DNA from: Nocardioides pinisoli
GTDB taxonomy: Bacteria; Actinomycetota; Actinomycetes; Propionibacteriales; Nocardioidaceae
Reading direction: 5' to 3'
Length of the DNA stretch: 64,000 nt
Assembly (NCBI RefSeq): GCF_024199985.1
Contig: NZ_JANARS010000008.1
Location: 62,001 to 126,000, forward strand
This document shows positions 24,880 to 34,112 of this stretch, in pieces. Each line of letters begins with the position of its first letter. Position 1 is the stretch's first letter. The translations under genes were made by a program, and so were the position numbers. The notes beneath the pieces are model-generated. The model saw only the letters and a list, made by a program, of their open reading frames with translations, was not told the origin of the DNA and ran no database searches.

Positions 24880-27396
24880 TCAGCCTTCCACAGGGGCGGC
24901 TGCGCCAGCCGCGTCCGCGCCCGGCGTGGCCACACCGGTCGCGACCTGCGCCGACACGGGGGAGGCGACCGCGGCGATGGGCTGGGGCGCGGGAACGCCC
25001 GAGCCGTCACGACGGCCGTTGGCCTCGGGCAGGTCGACGGGCGCCCCGCTCGAGGCGGCCGCGCGGGCCGGGCCCGGACCGGCCCAGGCCGTGACCAGGA
25101 CGTCCTCGCCCTTGAGGAACCGGTGGCTGCGCACGCCGCCGGTGGCGCGGCCCTTGCCGGGGTACTCGCTGAACGGCGTCACCTTGACCGCACCGGCCTC
25201 GGTGCCGGGCAGGGCCGTGGACGACCCCGAGGCGGTGACGACGACCGCGTCGTCGGGGACGAAGGCGCCGAAGAAGGCGACCCGCTGGCCCGCGCCGAGC
25301 TTGATGCCGGCCATGCCGCCGCCCGAGCGGCCCTGCGGTCGTACGCCGGAGGCGGGGAAGTGGAGCAGCTGGGCGTCGCTGGAGATGAAGCAGAGCTCCT
25401 CCTCGCCCGTGATGAGCTCGACCGCGCCGACGACCTCGTCGCCGTCCTTGAGGCCGATGACCTCCCACTCGTCGCGGTTGAGCACCTCAGGGTTGACCCG
25501 CTTGACCACGCCGTCGCGCGTGCCCAGCGCGAGACCGGGACCGTCGGTGGGCAGCGCGGTGAGCGCCAGGGCCCGCTCGCCCTGCTCGAGGGCGAGCATC
25601 TCGCTCAGCGGCAGGGTGCCCTGGAGGTTGGGGTCGTTGGCGGTGGGCGGCAGCTCCGCGTTGCTCAGGTCGAGCACGGAGAGCCTCATCACGCGACCGC
25701 GGCTGGTGACCACCCCGATCTCGCCGCGCTTGGTCGTGCGCACCACCGAGACGGTGACGTCGTGGTTGGCGCGGTCGCCGCCCGAGCCGAGCGGCTCGGC
25801 GTCGCGGGTGCGCGCGAGCAGGCCGGTGGAGGAGAGCAGGACGTAGCAGGGCTCGTCGGCCACCTCGACGGACGCGACGGCCGCCGTGACGGCGGGAGCA
25901 GCGCCGAGCAGGACGGTGCGGCGCGGCGTGCCGTGCTCCTTGGCGACGTCGGTGAGCTCGTCGGAGACGACCTTCCGCAGCAGCTTCTCGTCGGCGAGGA
26001 TCGCGTCGAGGTACTCGATCGTGCGCTCGAGCTCGCTCTTCTCCTTCTCGAGCTCCAGCCTGGAGAACTTCGTCAGCCGGCGCAGCGGCATGTCGAGGAT
26101 GTAGTCGGCCTGGACCTCGGAGAGCTCGAAGATCTCGATGAGGCGCTCCTTGGCCGCGGCGGCGTTGTCGGAGCCGCGGATCACCTGGATGACCTCGTCG
26201 ATGTCGAGGATCGCGACCAGCAGACCGTCGACGAGGTGCAGCCGGTCCGCGGCCTTCGCGCGGCGGAACGTGGAGCGACGGCGTACGACGTCGAAGCGGT
26301 GGCCGAGGAACACCTCGAGCATCTGCTTGAGGCCCAGCGTGCGGGGCTGGCCGTCGACGAGGGCGACGGCGTTGATGCCGAAGGAGTCCTCGAGCGCGGT
26401 CTGGCGGTAGAGCTGCTCGAGGATCGCCTCGGGGACGAAGCCGTTCTTGATCTCGATGACCAGCCGCAGGCCGTGCTCGCGGTCGCTGAGGTCCTTGATG
26501 TCGGCGATGCCCTGGAGCTTCTTGCCGAGCACGAGCTTCTTGATCTGCTCCATCACCCGCTCGGTGCCGACGCCGTAGGGCAGCTCGGTGACGACGATGC
26601 CCTTGCGTCGCGCCGTCACCGACTCGATCCGCGCGGTGGCGCGCATCTTGAAGGTGCCGCGACCGCTCTCGTAGGCGTCGCGGATGCCGTCGAGGCCGAC
26701 GATCTTGCCGCCGGTGGGCAGGTCCGGGCCGGGCACGAAGCGCATCAGGTCGTCGAGCGACGCCTTCGGGTGGGTGATCAGGTGCTTGAGCGCCTGGACG
26801 ACCTCGACGAGGTTGTGGGGCGCGATGTTGGTGGCCATGCCGACCGCGATGCCGGCCGACCCGTTGACCAGGAGGTGGGGGATCGCCGCCGGCAGGACGA
26901 CCGGCTCCATCTCGCGGGAGTCGTAGTTGGGCTTGAAGTCGACCGTGTCCTCGTCGATCGAGGCGGTCATCGCCACCGCGGCGGGCGCCATCCGGCACTC
27001 GGTGTAGCGCATGGCGGCGGGGGAGTCGTCGGGCGAGCCGAAGTTGCCGTGCCCGTCGACGGTCCGCAGCCGCATCGACCAGGGCTGCGCCATCCGCACC
27101 AGGGCGTCGTAGATCGCGCCGTCGCCGTGCGGGTGGAGCCGGCCCATCACCTCGCCGACGACACGGGCGCTCTTGACGTGGCCGCGGTCGGGCCGCAGCG
27201 ACATGTCGTCCATCGTGTAGAGGATCCGTCGCTGGACCGGCTTGAGGCCGTCGCGCGCGTCGGGCAGCGCCCGGGAGTAGATGACCGAGTAGGCGTACTC
27301 GAGGAACGACGTCTGCATCTCGTCGCGGATGTCGGTGTCGAGGATGTGCTCCTCGAAGTCGTCCGGGAGGGGCTCCTGCTTCGTACGTCGTGCCAT
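24880..27396 (-). CDS. parC: DNA topoisomerase IV subunit A (ParC; type IIA topoisomerase breakage-reunion subunit)
   Basis: An 838-residue GyrA/ParC-type subunit that cuts and rejoins DNA. The catalytic tyrosine is in [10 protein letters not shown] near residue 125. The segment [20 protein letters not shown] contains the quinolone-resistance-determining region. A coiled-coil region ([29 protein letters not shown]) and a beta-pinwheel C-terminal domain follow, with a degenerate box [13 protein letters not shown]. The N-terminus [20 protein letters not shown] matches Streptomyces ParC better than GyrA. Two ATGs (27396, 27405) are possible; 27396 matches homologues. The last 60 residues are low complexity. 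It should pair with ParE encoded at 16917. Confidence 0.88.
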   Translation of the reverse strand: MARRTKQEPLPDDFEEHILDTDIRDEMQTSFLEYAYSVIYSRALPDARDGLKPVQRRILYTMDDMSLRPDRGHVKSARVVGEVMGRLHPHGDGAIYDALVRMAQPWSMRLRTVDGHGNFGSPDDSPAAMRYTECRMAPAAVAMTASIDEDTVDFKPNYDSREMEPVVLPAAIPHLLVNGSAGIAVGMATNIAPHNLVEVVQALKHLITHPKASLDDLMRFVPGPDLPTGGKIVGLDGIRDAYESGRGTFKMRATARIESVTARRKGIVVTELPYGVGTERVMEQIKKLVLGKKLQGIADIKDLSDREHGLRLVIEIKNGFVPEAILEQLYRQTALEDSFGINAVALVDGQPRTLGLKQMLEVFLGHRFDVVRRRSTFRRAKAADRLHLVDGLLVAILDIDEVIQVIRGSDNAAAAKERLIEIFELSEVQADYILDMPLRRLTKFSRLELEKEKSELERTIEYLDAILADEKLLRKVVSDELTDVAKEHGTPRRTVLLGAAPAVTAAVASVEVADEPCYVLLSSTGLLARTRDAEPLGSGGDRANHDVTVSVVRTTKRGEIGVVTSRGRVMRLSVLDLSNAELPPTANDPNLQGTLPLSEMLALEQGERALALTALPTDGPGLALGTRDGVVKRVNPEVLNRDEWEVIGLKDGDEVVGAVELITGEEELCFISSDAQLLHFPASGVRPQGRSGGGMAGIKLGAGQRVAFFGAFVPDDAVVVTASGSSTALPGTEAGAVKVTPFSEYPGKGRATGGVRSHRFLKGEDVLVTAWAGPGPARAAASSGAPVDLPEANGRRDGSGVPAPQPIAAVASPVSAQVATGVATPGADAAGAAAPVEG

Positions 27397-27460
27397 GCGC
27401 GCCATTGTCCCCGGTGCCCGCTCGCCGATCGGCAGGGGCACGCCGGGGCGGCCCGCCGAA

Positions 27461-27554
27461 CCCTCGCTGGTCGAGTGCCGCGCGAGCGCCCGCCACCCCT
27501 CGTTGGTCGAGTAGCCCGCGAGCGCCAGCGAGCGGGCGTATCGAGACCCCTCAG
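27461..27554 (+). repeat. REP-like repeat, left flank of the GIY-YIG gene
   Basis: A full unit (27496-27554) reads CCCCTCGTTGGTCGAGTAGC at its start and ends GCGTATCGAGACCCCT, with GC-rich GCGAGCGCCAGCGAGCGG between. A degenerate half-unit (CCCTCGCTGGTCGAGTGCC) precedes it at 27461. The unit overlaps the 3' end of the GIY-YIG gene by a few bases. Similar CTGGTCGAGTAGC / TATCGAGACC repeats are common between genes in Nocardioides, from general knowledge. Confidence 0.75.
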
Positions 27555-27892
27555 TCCGGACCCGCGGATCTCGACCGGTCGCCGGTGCCACCCGTCGGGG
27601 GCCGGCGGCGGGAGAAGTCCTTCCTCGCGAGCGCGGGCAGGCCCTCGTAGTCGCCCTCGACGAGCGCCAGCCGCTTGCGCCGGCTCCAGCTCTGGACCTG
27701 CTTCTCCCGGGAGTAGGCCAGGCCGACGTTCTCGTACTCCTCGTGCCACACCAGCTCGACCGGTCGACGCGTGGTCGTGTAGGCGGCCCCCAAGCCGATC
27801 TGGTGCTGGTGGAGGCGGATGGCGAGGTCGCGCGTGCTGCCGACGTAGAAGGAGCCGTCGGAGCAACGGAGCATGTAGACGTAGGCAGTCAT
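27551..27892 (-). CDS. GIY-YIG nuclease-fold protein (UPF0213-like)
   Basis: A 113-residue single-domain GIY-YIG protein. The two short motifs are [17 protein letters not shown] (residues 4-20), and the conserved arginine follows in [25 protein letters not shown]. The later [31 protein letters not shown] contains the catalytic-type glutamate and the R-E-x-x-x-K/W pattern of the small UPF0213/YhbQ group. The 20 C-terminal residues are arginine- and proline-rich and run into the left REP-like repeat. The family has the nuclease fold but no settled cellular role. It is flanked on both sides by inverted copies of one REP-like repeat, an arrangement discussed as a finding. Start ATG at 27892. Confidence 0.9.
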   Translation of the reverse strand: MTAYVYMLRCSDGSFYVGSTRDLAIRLHQHQIGLGAAYTTTRRPVELVWHEEYENVGLAYSREKQVQSWSRRKRLALVEGDYEGLPALARKDFSRRRPPTGGTGDRSRSAGPD

Positions 27893-27950
27893 GGATCCAG
27901 CGTCGGTGTCGGCGGCGGAGGGCGACAGGTGCTGGAGGGCATCTGTGGAG

Positions 27951-28006
27951 AGGGGTCTCGATACGCCTCGCTCGTTCCTCGCTCGGCTACTCGACCAGCG
28001 AGAGGG
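27951..28006 (-). repeat. REP-like repeat, right flank of the GIY-YIG gene (inverted)
   Basis: AGGGGTCTCGATACGC at the left end and GGCTACTCGACCAGCGAG at the right end make this the reverse complement of the unit at 27496-27554, with a diverged centre. It lies between the start of the GIY-YIG gene and the start of the acyl-CoA synthetase fusion. Confidence 0.75.
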
Positions 28007-28080
28007 GCGGAGGATGGGGGTCTCGACGCCGGCCGGACAGGGGTGTGGGCGCCGGACACGCCTCCTGGCGGCGGGGCGGA

Positions 28081-28086
28081 TAGATT
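28081..28086 (+). promoter_or_regulatory. Candidate -10 hexamer (TAGATT) for the GNAT/acyl-CoA synthetase gene
   Basis: TAGATT fits TANNNT and ends 6 bases before the GTG start at 28093, which suggests a leaderless transcript. No ribosome-binding site is seen. Confidence 0.5.
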
Positions 28087-28092
28087 GCAGGC

Positions 28093-30816
28093 GTGACCGA
28101 GACGGACGCCGCTGCAGACGAGGTGCGTACGACGCGTCCGCCCCGGCACTGGGAGGCGGACGTCCTGCTGCGCGACGGGCGCACGGCCCACATCCGGCCG
28201 ATCCAGCCCGACGACCGGGACCTGCTGGTCGAGTTCTACAGCCGGGTGTCCGACCAGTCGAAGTACTACCGCTTCTTCTCGCCCATGCCGGAGCTGTCCG
28301 AGCGTGACCTGGACCGGTTCACCAAGGTCGACCACCGTGACCGGGTCGCGATGATCCTGCTCGTGGCCGGGCAGATGATCGCGGTCGGCCGCTACGACAC
28401 CATCCGGCCCGGCTACGCCGAGGTCGCGTTCCTCGTCGAGGACGCCCACCAGGGCCGCGGCATCGGCCAGCTGCTGCTGGAGCACCTCGCCCAGGCCGGG
28501 CGCGAGCGGGGGATCCAGGAGTTCGTCGCCGAGGTCCTGCCCGACAACCAGGCGATGATCCACACGTTCAAGGACGCCGGCTACCAGGTGCGGAGCGCGT
28601 TCGAGGACGGCGTGATGGAGCTGGTGTTCCGGATCGACCCGACCGACACCGCGCTCGGCGTCATGGAGCAGCGCGAGCACCGCGCCGAGTACGCCTCCAT
28701 CGAGCGCTTCTTCTCCCCGAAGTCGGTGGCGATCATCGGCGCGAGCCGCCGCCAGGACACGATCGGGCGCGCGCTGGTGCGCCACCTGGTCCTGGGCAAC
28801 TTCACCGGCCGCATCCACGTGGTCAACCCCAGCGCCGACTCGGTGTCCGGCATGCCGGCGTGGAAGTCGGTGGGCGACATCCCGGGCGACGTGGACGTGG
28901 CGATCGTCGCCGTGCCCGCCGAGTCGGTGCAGGACGTCGTGCTCGACTGCGCCGCCAAGGGCGTGCACGGCCTGGTCGTGATCTCGTCCGGGTTCGCCGA
29001 GACCGGCGAGGAGGGCCGGATGCGGCAGCGCCGCCTGGTCGGCCTGTCCCGCTCCTACGGCCTGCGGCTGATCGGCCCCAACGCCCTCGGCATCATCAAC
29101 ACCGACCCCGACGTCCAGCTCAACGCCTCGCTCTCCTCGGTGATGCCGCCCCGCGGCCGGGCCGGCTTCTTCTGCCAGTCCGGCGCGCTCGGCTCGGCGA
29201 TCCTGGAGAAGGTCCAGAACCGTGGCCTGGGCCTGACCACCTTCGTCAGCGCCGGCAACCGCGCCGACGTGTCCGGCAACGACCTCCTCCAGTACTGGGA
29301 GGAGGACGACGCCACCGAGGTCGTGCTCCTCTACCTCGAGTCGATCGGCAACCCGCGCAAGTTCTCCCGCATCGCGCGACGGGTCAGCCGCCGCAAGCCG
29401 ATCGTCGCCGTGCGGTCGGGCCGCAGCTCCCAGGGCGTCCCGATGGGGCACGCGGTGCGCAAGATCGGGGCGCCGGGCGAGGCCGTCGACGCGATGTTCC
29501 GCCAGGCCGGGATCATCCAGGTCGAGTCGCTGGAGGAGATGTTCGACGTCGCCCAGCTGCTCGCCCACCAGCCGCTGCCGCGCGGGCGCCGGGTCGCGAT
29601 CGTCGGCAACTCCGACGCGCTGGGCCTGCTCGCCGCCGACGCTGCCAACTCCGTCGGTCTCGTCGTCAACCGGCAGGAGGCCCTCGGCGCCGACGCGACC
29701 GCGGAGGACTTCGAGGACGCCCTCGACGCCGCGATCGACGACCCCGAGGTCGACGCCGTCGCCGCGATCTTCATCCCGCCCCTCAACGTCGCCGGCGCCC
29801 GGGAGGACGTCGCCAACGTGCTCGCGGCCGTCGGCGAGCAGTCCGACAAGCCGATCGTGTCGACCTTCCTCGGCACCGAGGGCGTGCCGGAGCTGCTGCG
29901 CGTGCCCGACGTCGCCGGCTCGAGCGCCGGCCGCGGGTCGGTGCCGTCCTACCCGGCCGTCGAGGCGGCCGTGCGCGCGCTCGCGCACGTCGTCGAGTAC
30001 GCCGTGTGGCTGCGCGTGCCCAACGTGCCGCCCGTCGAGCCGGGCTCCAACGACCTCGACGCGGCCCGTCACCTCGTCAACGAGGTCCTCATGCGGCACC
30101 CCGAGGGCCGCGACCTCGACTTCGACGAGCAGTACCGCCTGCTCACCGCCTACGGGATCGACCTGTGGGACACCTACGCCGTCGCCACCCTCGACGAGGC
30201 CACCACCGCGGGTGAGGCGCTGGGCTGGGACGTCGTGCTCAAGGCGACGGCCGACCACCTGCGCGACCGCCCCGACCTCGCCCACGTGTGGCGCAACATC
30301 GACACCCCGGCGGAGATGGCGCAGGCCTGGCGCTCGCTGACCAGCCTCATCACTGACCCCGACAACGCCGGCTTCGTCGTGCAGCGCAACGCGCCCCCGG
30401 GCGTGCCGGTCACGATCGCGACGATGGAGGACCCGCTCTTCGGCCCGGTCCTGTCGTTCGGGATCGGCGGTCCGCTTACCGAGCTGCTGGGGGACCGGTC
30501 CTACCGGATCCCGCCCCTCGCCGACCACGACGCCCAGGACATGGTGCGCGAGATCAAGGCCTCGCCGCTTCTCTTCGGATACCGCGGCAGCGAGATCGTC
30601 GACGTCGCGGAGATCGAGCGGCTGGTGCGCCAGGTGGCGCAGCTCCAGCACGACCTCCCGCAGGTGCGGGCCCTGCAGCTGCCGCTCGTGCTGGCCGGCG
30701 TGGAGAGCGCCACCGTGCTCGGCGCCAACGTGCGGGTCGAGCCGGTCAAGGACCCCCGGTCCGACTGGTTCGTCCGCCGGCTGAGCACGATGCCCGGTGA
30801 CACCCTGCCTGACTGA
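28093..30816 (+). CDS. GNAT acetyltransferase fused to an ADP-forming acyl-CoA synthetase-like protein (Pat-type)
   Basis: A 907-residue fusion. Residues about 20-185 are a GNAT domain: HIRPIQPDDRDLLVEFYSRV, then AEVAFLVEDAHQGRGIGQLLLEHL with the acetyl-CoA loop QGRGIG. The rest resembles ADP-forming acyl-CoA synthetases: CoA-binding domain (FFSPKSVAIIGASRRQDTIG), the succinyl-CoA-ligase-like domain (GFFCQSGALGSAILEK) and a C-terminal ATP-grasp region. In Pat-type lysine acetyltransferases the synthetase part is catalytically dead and the GNAT part acetylates enzymes such as acetyl-CoA synthetase. A histidine is retained in PMGHAVRK, near where the catalytic histidine of active synthetases aligns, so synthetase activity cannot be excluded. 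The GTG follows a TAGATT -10. Confidence 0.88.
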   Translation: MTETDAAADEVRTTRPPRHWEADVLLRDGRTAHIRPIQPDDRDLLVEFYSRVSDQSKYYRFFSPMPELSERDLDRFTKVDHRDRVAMILLVAGQMIAVGRYDTIRPGYAEVAFLVEDAHQGRGIGQLLLEHLAQAGRERGIQEFVAEVLPDNQAMIHTFKDAGYQVRSAFEDGVMELVFRIDPTDTALGVMEQREHRAEYASIERFFSPKSVAIIGASRRQDTIGRALVRHLVLGNFTGRIHVVNPSADSVSGMPAWKSVGDIPGDVDVAIVAVPAESVQDVVLDCAAKGVHGLVVISSGFAETGEEGRMRQRRLVGLSRSYGLRLIGPNALGIINTDPDVQLNASLSSVMPPRGRAGFFCQSGALGSAILEKVQNRGLGLTTFVSAGNRADVSGNDLLQYWEEDDATEVVLLYLESIGNPRKFSRIARRVSRRKPIVAVRSGRSSQGVPMGHAVRKIGAPGEAVDAMFRQAGIIQVESLEEMFDVAQLLAHQPLPRGRRVAIVGNSDALGLLAADAANSVGLVVNRQEALGADATAEDFEDALDAAIDDPEVDAVAAIFIPPLNVAGAREDVANVLAAVGEQSDKPIVSTFLGTEGVPELLRVPDVAGSSAGRGSVPSYPAVEAAVRALAHVVEYAVWLRVPNVPPVEPGSNDLDAARHLVNEVLMRHPEGRDLDFDEQYRLLTAYGIDLWDTYAVATLDEATTAGEALGWDVVLKATADHLRDRPDLAHVWRNIDTPAEMAQAWRSLTSLITDPDNAGFVVQRNAPPGVPVTIATMEDPLFGPVLSFGIGGPLTELLGDRSYRIPPLADHDAQDMVREIKASPLLFGYRGSEIVDVAEIERLVRQVAQLQHDLPQVRALQLPLVLAGVESATVLGANVRVEPVKDPRSDWFVRRLSTMPGDTLPD

Positions 30817-30850
30817 GGACCGGACGGCGGAGGCGTGACACACTGCCACC

Positions 30851-31432
30851 ATGCCCCGCTCCACCCGTGACGCGGACGTCTCCCACGACCTCCGCAAGGC
30901 GATCCACCGCACCGGCTACTACCCCGAGGTCGTCGCCGACGGCGTGTTCTCCGCGGCCGGCGGCGAGGAGGTCGTGTCCTACTTCGTCCACCACGAGACG
31001 ACGTTCGACCACGAGGAGGTACGCCGGCACCTCACGGCGCTGCTGCTGACGCCCACCCGGCTCGTCATCGCGCACACCGACGAGCACCCCGGCGACGACC
31101 TGCTGCCCGAGCCCTACACCTCGACCACCACCGAGGCCGTCACCCTTACGTCCATCCGGACCGTGGTCGTGACCCGGATGGTGGCCAACCCCACGAAGGG
31201 CGTCGCGCCGCCCGCCGAGGCCGTGCTGACGATCGGTTGGGGCGGCGTGGGTCGGCTCGACCTCGAGCCGGCGGCCTGCTCGGACCCCGAGTGCGACGCC
31301 GACCACGGCTACACCGGTACCCTGGCCAGCGACGACTACACGCTGCGGGTCTCCGCGGCGGCCGAGGGCTCCGACGCCGTGGCCGGGCTGCTCGGGTTCG
31401 CCGAAGCGCTGTCCGCCCGCACCCGCGGATGA
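30851..31432 (+). CDS. DUF5998 family protein
   Basis: A 193-residue soluble protein of the actinobacterial family DUF5998, function unknown. The opening LRKAIHRTGYYPEVVADGVFSAAGGEEVVSYFVHHETTFD is the conserved core, followed by RRHLTALLLTPTRLVIAHTDEH, which has a PH-domain-like strand pattern. A third block has two cysteines and a histidine (ACSDPECDADHGYTG), a possible metal site. Its stop overlaps the ATG of the downstream phosphodiesterase (ATGA), and this pair is conserved in Actinobacteria, suggesting a linked function. The ATG at 30851 is preceded by a CACACT hexamer 7 bases upstream. Confidence 0.85.
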   Translation: MPRSTRDADVSHDLRKAIHRTGYYPEVVADGVFSAAGGEEVVSYFVHHETTFDHEEVRRHLTALLLTPTRLVIAHTDEHPGDDLLPEPYTSTTTEAVTLTSIRTVVVTRMVANPTKGVAPPAEAVLTIGWGGVGRLDLEPAACSDPECDADHGYTGTLASDDYTLRVSAAAEGSDAVAGLLGFAEALSARTRG

Positions 31433-32544
31433 CCCTCACGCCACCGGCCTACGGCGACCGCTCGCTGGCCGACGTGGTCCCGTCGGTGGCCCGGGCGCTG
31501 GGCGTGGAGCTCGACGGCCACCCGGTCGGGTTCGAGCTGCCCCCGGCGCCGTCGTACGTCGTCTTCCTCGTCGACGGGATGGGTGCCGAGCTGCTCACCC
31601 GCTACTCCCATGCGGCGCCCTACCTGTCGTCCCTGGTCGCCGGCGGCGCCACTGGGACGGCCGGCGTGCCGTCGACCACGGCCACCTCGCTCACCTCGCT
31701 CGGCACCGGGCTCGTGCCGGGCGCGCACGGCCTCGTCGGCTTCACCGCCCGCATCCCCGGCACCGACCGGCTGCTCAACCACCTCTGGTGGGACAAGGAC
31801 GTCGACCCGCTCGAGTGGCAGCCGCACCCGACGGCGCTCGGGCGGCTCGCCCACGCCGGCGTCAACGTCACCTCGGTCAACAAGCGTGACTTCGACGGGT
31901 CGGGCCTCACGGTCGCCTCCCAGCGGGGCGCGACCTACGTCGGCGCCGACCGCGTCGGCGAGCGGATCGCCGCGACCGTCGCGGCGTCGGCCGACCAGCC
32001 CTCGCTGACCTATGTCTACGACTCCGACCTCGACTGGACCGGGCACAAGTTCGGCGTGGCCTCGACCCAGTGGCTCCAGCAGCTGGCGATGGTCGACGCC
32101 GAGGCGGAGCAGCTGCGCGAGGCGCTGCCGTCCTCGACCCGGCTGCTCGTCGTCGCCGACCACGGGATGGTCGACAGCCCGCGCGAGGCCCGCGTCGACG
32201 TCGACGAGGTCGACGGCATGCGTGACGGGGTCGCGCTGCTCGGCGGCGAGGCCCGGTTCCGCCACCTCTACTGCGCCGCGGGCGCCGTGCCCGACGTCGT
32301 GGCCACCTGGCGCGACGTGCTGGGGGAGCGTGCCACCGTGCTGACGCGGGAGGACGCGACCGCCCGCGGCTGGTTCGGGACGGTGGCGCCGGGCGTACGG
32401 CCCCGCCTGGGCGACGTCATGGTCGCCTGCCACGGCGACACCGCCGTCATGTCCAGCCGTGACTTCGCCTACGAGGACACCCTGGTCGGGCTCCACGGCT
32501 CGCTCACCTCGACCGAGATGCTGATCCCGATCCTCGTCGGCTGA
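31429..32544 (+). CDS. Alkaline-phosphatase-superfamily nucleotide pyrophosphatase / phosphodiesterase
   Basis: A 371-residue member of the type I phosphodiesterase / nucleotide pyrophosphatase family (PF01663). Metal-site and nucleophile motifs are visible: VFLVDGMGAELL (Asp), GVPSTTATSLTSLGTG (catalytic Thr), YDSDLDWTGHKFG (Asp, His), VVADHGMVD (Asp-His) and GLHGSLTSTEM (His). No signal peptide is present, so it is probably cytosolic, unlike many relatives. It is coupled to DUF5998 by a 4-base overlap. Substrates of such enzymes are nucleotides or phosphodiesters; the specific one is unknown. It converges on thymidine kinase with 20 bases between stops. Confidence 0.9.
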   Translation: MTLTPPAYGDRSLADVVPSVARALGVELDGHPVGFELPPAPSYVVFLVDGMGAELLTRYSHAAPYLSSLVAGGATGTAGVPSTTATSLTSLGTGLVPGAHGLVGFTARIPGTDRLLNHLWWDKDVDPLEWQPHPTALGRLAHAGVNVTSVNKRDFDGSGLTVASQRGATYVGADRVGERIAATVAASADQPSLTYVYDSDLDWTGHKFGVASTQWLQQLAMVDAEAEQLREALPSSTRLLVVADHGMVDSPREARVDVDEVDGMRDGVALLGGEARFRHLYCAAGAVPDVVATWRDVLGERATVLTREDATARGWFGTVAPGVRPRLGDVMVACHGDTAVMSSRDFAYEDTLVGLHGSLTSTEMLIPILVG

Positions 32545-32564
32545 CGAGCCGGCCCCCGCAGGCG

Positions 32565-33218
32565 TCAGCCGAAGGGCAGCGGCTCGGGGGCGAGGCTGAC
32601 CGCCTTCGCGCGCGCCGCGGTGAGGCGGCGGCGGTGGTGCTGGCGGCACAGCACCTCGTAGGCGACCTCGGCGGGCGGCTCGTCGGCCAGGTCGACGTCC
32701 CCGACGACGATCACCTCGCCGTCGGTGACCATCGCGCCGTTCTCGGTGCGGGCGTTGTGGGTGGCGCGCTTGCCGCACCAGCACAGCGCCTCGACCTGGA
32801 GCACGTTCATCCGGTCGGCGAGCTCGACCAGCCGGGCGCTGCCGGGGAACAGCTGCGAGCGGAAGTCGGTGAGGATGCCGAAGGCGAAGACGTCGATCTG
32901 CAGCTCGTCGACGACCTTGGCCAGCTGATCGATCTGCTCGGCTGCGTAGAACTGGGCCTCGTCGCAGATGAGGTAGTCGATCCGCCCGCCCCGGGTGAGG
33001 GTGTCGACCACGTAGGCCCAGAAGTCGAAGCCCGCGTCGACCTCGAGCGCCTCGTGGGTGAGGCCCAGGCGGCTGGACAGCACCGCCTGCCCCGACCGGT
33101 CGTGCGTCGTGAAGATCCGGCCGACGCGTCCGCGGGCGGCGTGGTTGTGGTTGGTCTGGAGCGCCAGCGTCGACTTGCCGGAGTCCATCGTGCCCGTGAA
33201 GAAGTGCAGTTCAGCCAT
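32565..33218 (-). CDS. tdk: Thymidine kinase (class II)
   Basis: A 217-residue type II thymidine kinase for thymidine salvage. The P-loop GTMDSGKST is at residues 9-17, the base-binding DEAQFY near residue 86, and the lasso/zinc domain has CWCGKRATHNAR and LCRQHHRRR, which supply the four ligands. The ATG start is at the expected position before ELHFFTG. A short divergent region separates it from the rhodanese gene. Length is typical. No dT-linked genes are adjacent; dut is 10 kb away. Confidence 0.95.
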   Translation of the reverse strand: MAELHFFTGTMDSGKSTLALQTNHNHAARGRVGRIFTTHDRSGQAVLSSRLGLTHEALEVDAGFDFWAYVVDTLTRGGRIDYLICDEAQFYAAEQIDQLAKVVDELQIDVFAFGILTDFRSQLFPGSARLVELADRMNVLQVEALCWCGKRATHNARTENGAMVTDGEVIVVGDVDLADEPPAEVAYEVLCRQHHRRRLTAARAKAVSLAPEPLPFG

Positions 33219-33259
33219 GTCTCGCGAATCCTGTCACAGCCCACGCCCGGTCCGGCGGC

Positions 33260-33265
33260 TACCGT
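33260..33265 (+). promoter_or_regulatory. Candidate -10 hexamer (TACCGT) for the sulfurtransferase gene
   Basis: TACCGT matches TANNNT and ends 7 bases before the ATG at 33273, compatible with leaderless transcription. No ribosome-binding site precedes the start. Confidence 0.5.
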
Positions 33266-33272
33266 GCCGGGC

Positions 33273-34112
33273 ATGGACGACGACTTCCGCCGTACGCCCT
33301 CCCGCGGACCGCTGACCAGCCCCGAGGAGCTCGCCGCCGACCTCGGCGGCGTCACCGTCCTCGACGTGCGCTACCTCATGGGCGGGCCGCCCGGTCGCGA
33401 GCAGCACGCGACCGGCCACGTCCCGGGAGCGGCGTACGTCGACATGGACGAGGACCTCGCGGACCCGCCGGGCGCCGGTGGCCGGCACCCCCTGCCCGAC
33501 CCGGCACGGTTCGAGGCAGCGATGCGACGCGCCGGCGTGTGCGACGACCGCCCCGTGGTGGTCTACGACGACTGGCAGGGGCGGGCGGCCGCGCGGGCGT
33601 GGTGGCTGCTGCGGCACCACGGCCACCGCGACGTCCGTGTCCTCGACGGCGGGTGGACCGCCTGGCTGGAGGCCGGGCTCCCGACCGAGTCCGGACCGGT
33701 CGAGGCCGAGCCGGGCGACTTCACGCTGTCGGCGAGCGACGCGGCTCCCGCCGTGGGACCGGACGAGGTCCTGGACGTCGAGGTGCTGATCGACGCACGG
33801 GCGCCCGAGCGGTTCCGCGGCGAGACGGAGCCGGTCGACCCGGTCGCCGGCCGGATCCCCGGCGCCGTCAACGTCCCGACGACCGCCAACCTCGACGATC
33901 GGGGGCGCTTCCTGGCGCCGGAGCGCCTGCGCGAGGTGTACGCCGGCGTGGGAGCGGACGCGGCGGGGTCCGTGGCCGCCTACTGCGGCTCCGGCGTGAC
34001 CGCCGCGCACGACCTGCTCGCGATGGAGGTCGCCGGCATCCGCGCCGCGCTCTACCCGGGCAGCTGGAGCGGGTGGATCACCGACCCGCGGCGTCCCGTC
34101 GCGACCGGGTGA
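33273..34112 (+). CDS. Thiosulfate / 3-mercaptopyruvate sulfurtransferase (tandem rhodanese)
   Basis: A 279-residue protein with two rhodanese domains. The N-terminal one (VTVLDVRYLMGG...GHVPGAAYVDMDEDLADPPG) lacks the catalytic cysteine: the loop reads YDDWQGRAAAR, normal for the structural repeat. The C-terminal domain carries the active-site loop YCGSGVTAAHD, whose CGSGVTA form is that of sulfurtransferases of both types, so donor specificity is undecided. The ATG at 33273 is preceded by TACCGT. The gene ends directly next to the stop of the convergent MOSC gene, with no spacer at all (34112/34113). Confidence 0.92.
   Translation: MDDDFRRTPSRGPLTSPEELAADLGGVTVLDVRYLMGGPPGREQHATGHVPGAAYVDMDEDLADPPGAGGRHPLPDPARFEAAMRRAGVCDDRPVVVYDDWQGRAAARAWWLLRHHGHRDVRVLDGGWTAWLEAGLPTESGPVEAEPGDFTLSASDAAPAVGPDEVLDVEVLIDARAPERFRGETEPVDPVAGRIPGAVNVPTTANLDDRGRFLAPERLREVYAGVGADAAGSVAAYCGSGVTAAHDLLAMEVAGIRAALYPGSWSGWITDPRRPVATG

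Noticed and set aside
24538..28083. Very long plus-strand open frame antisense to lprG and parC
   Set aside because: Open frames of this length antisense to GC-rich genes are common; the translation is low complexity with no family resemblance, while parC motifs are intact.
27889..30912. 1000-residue minus-strand open frame antisense to the GNAT-synthetase fusion
   Set aside because: It is a codon-position shadow rich in His, Asp and Val-Gly repeats; the plus strand carries all GNAT and CoA-ligase motifs.
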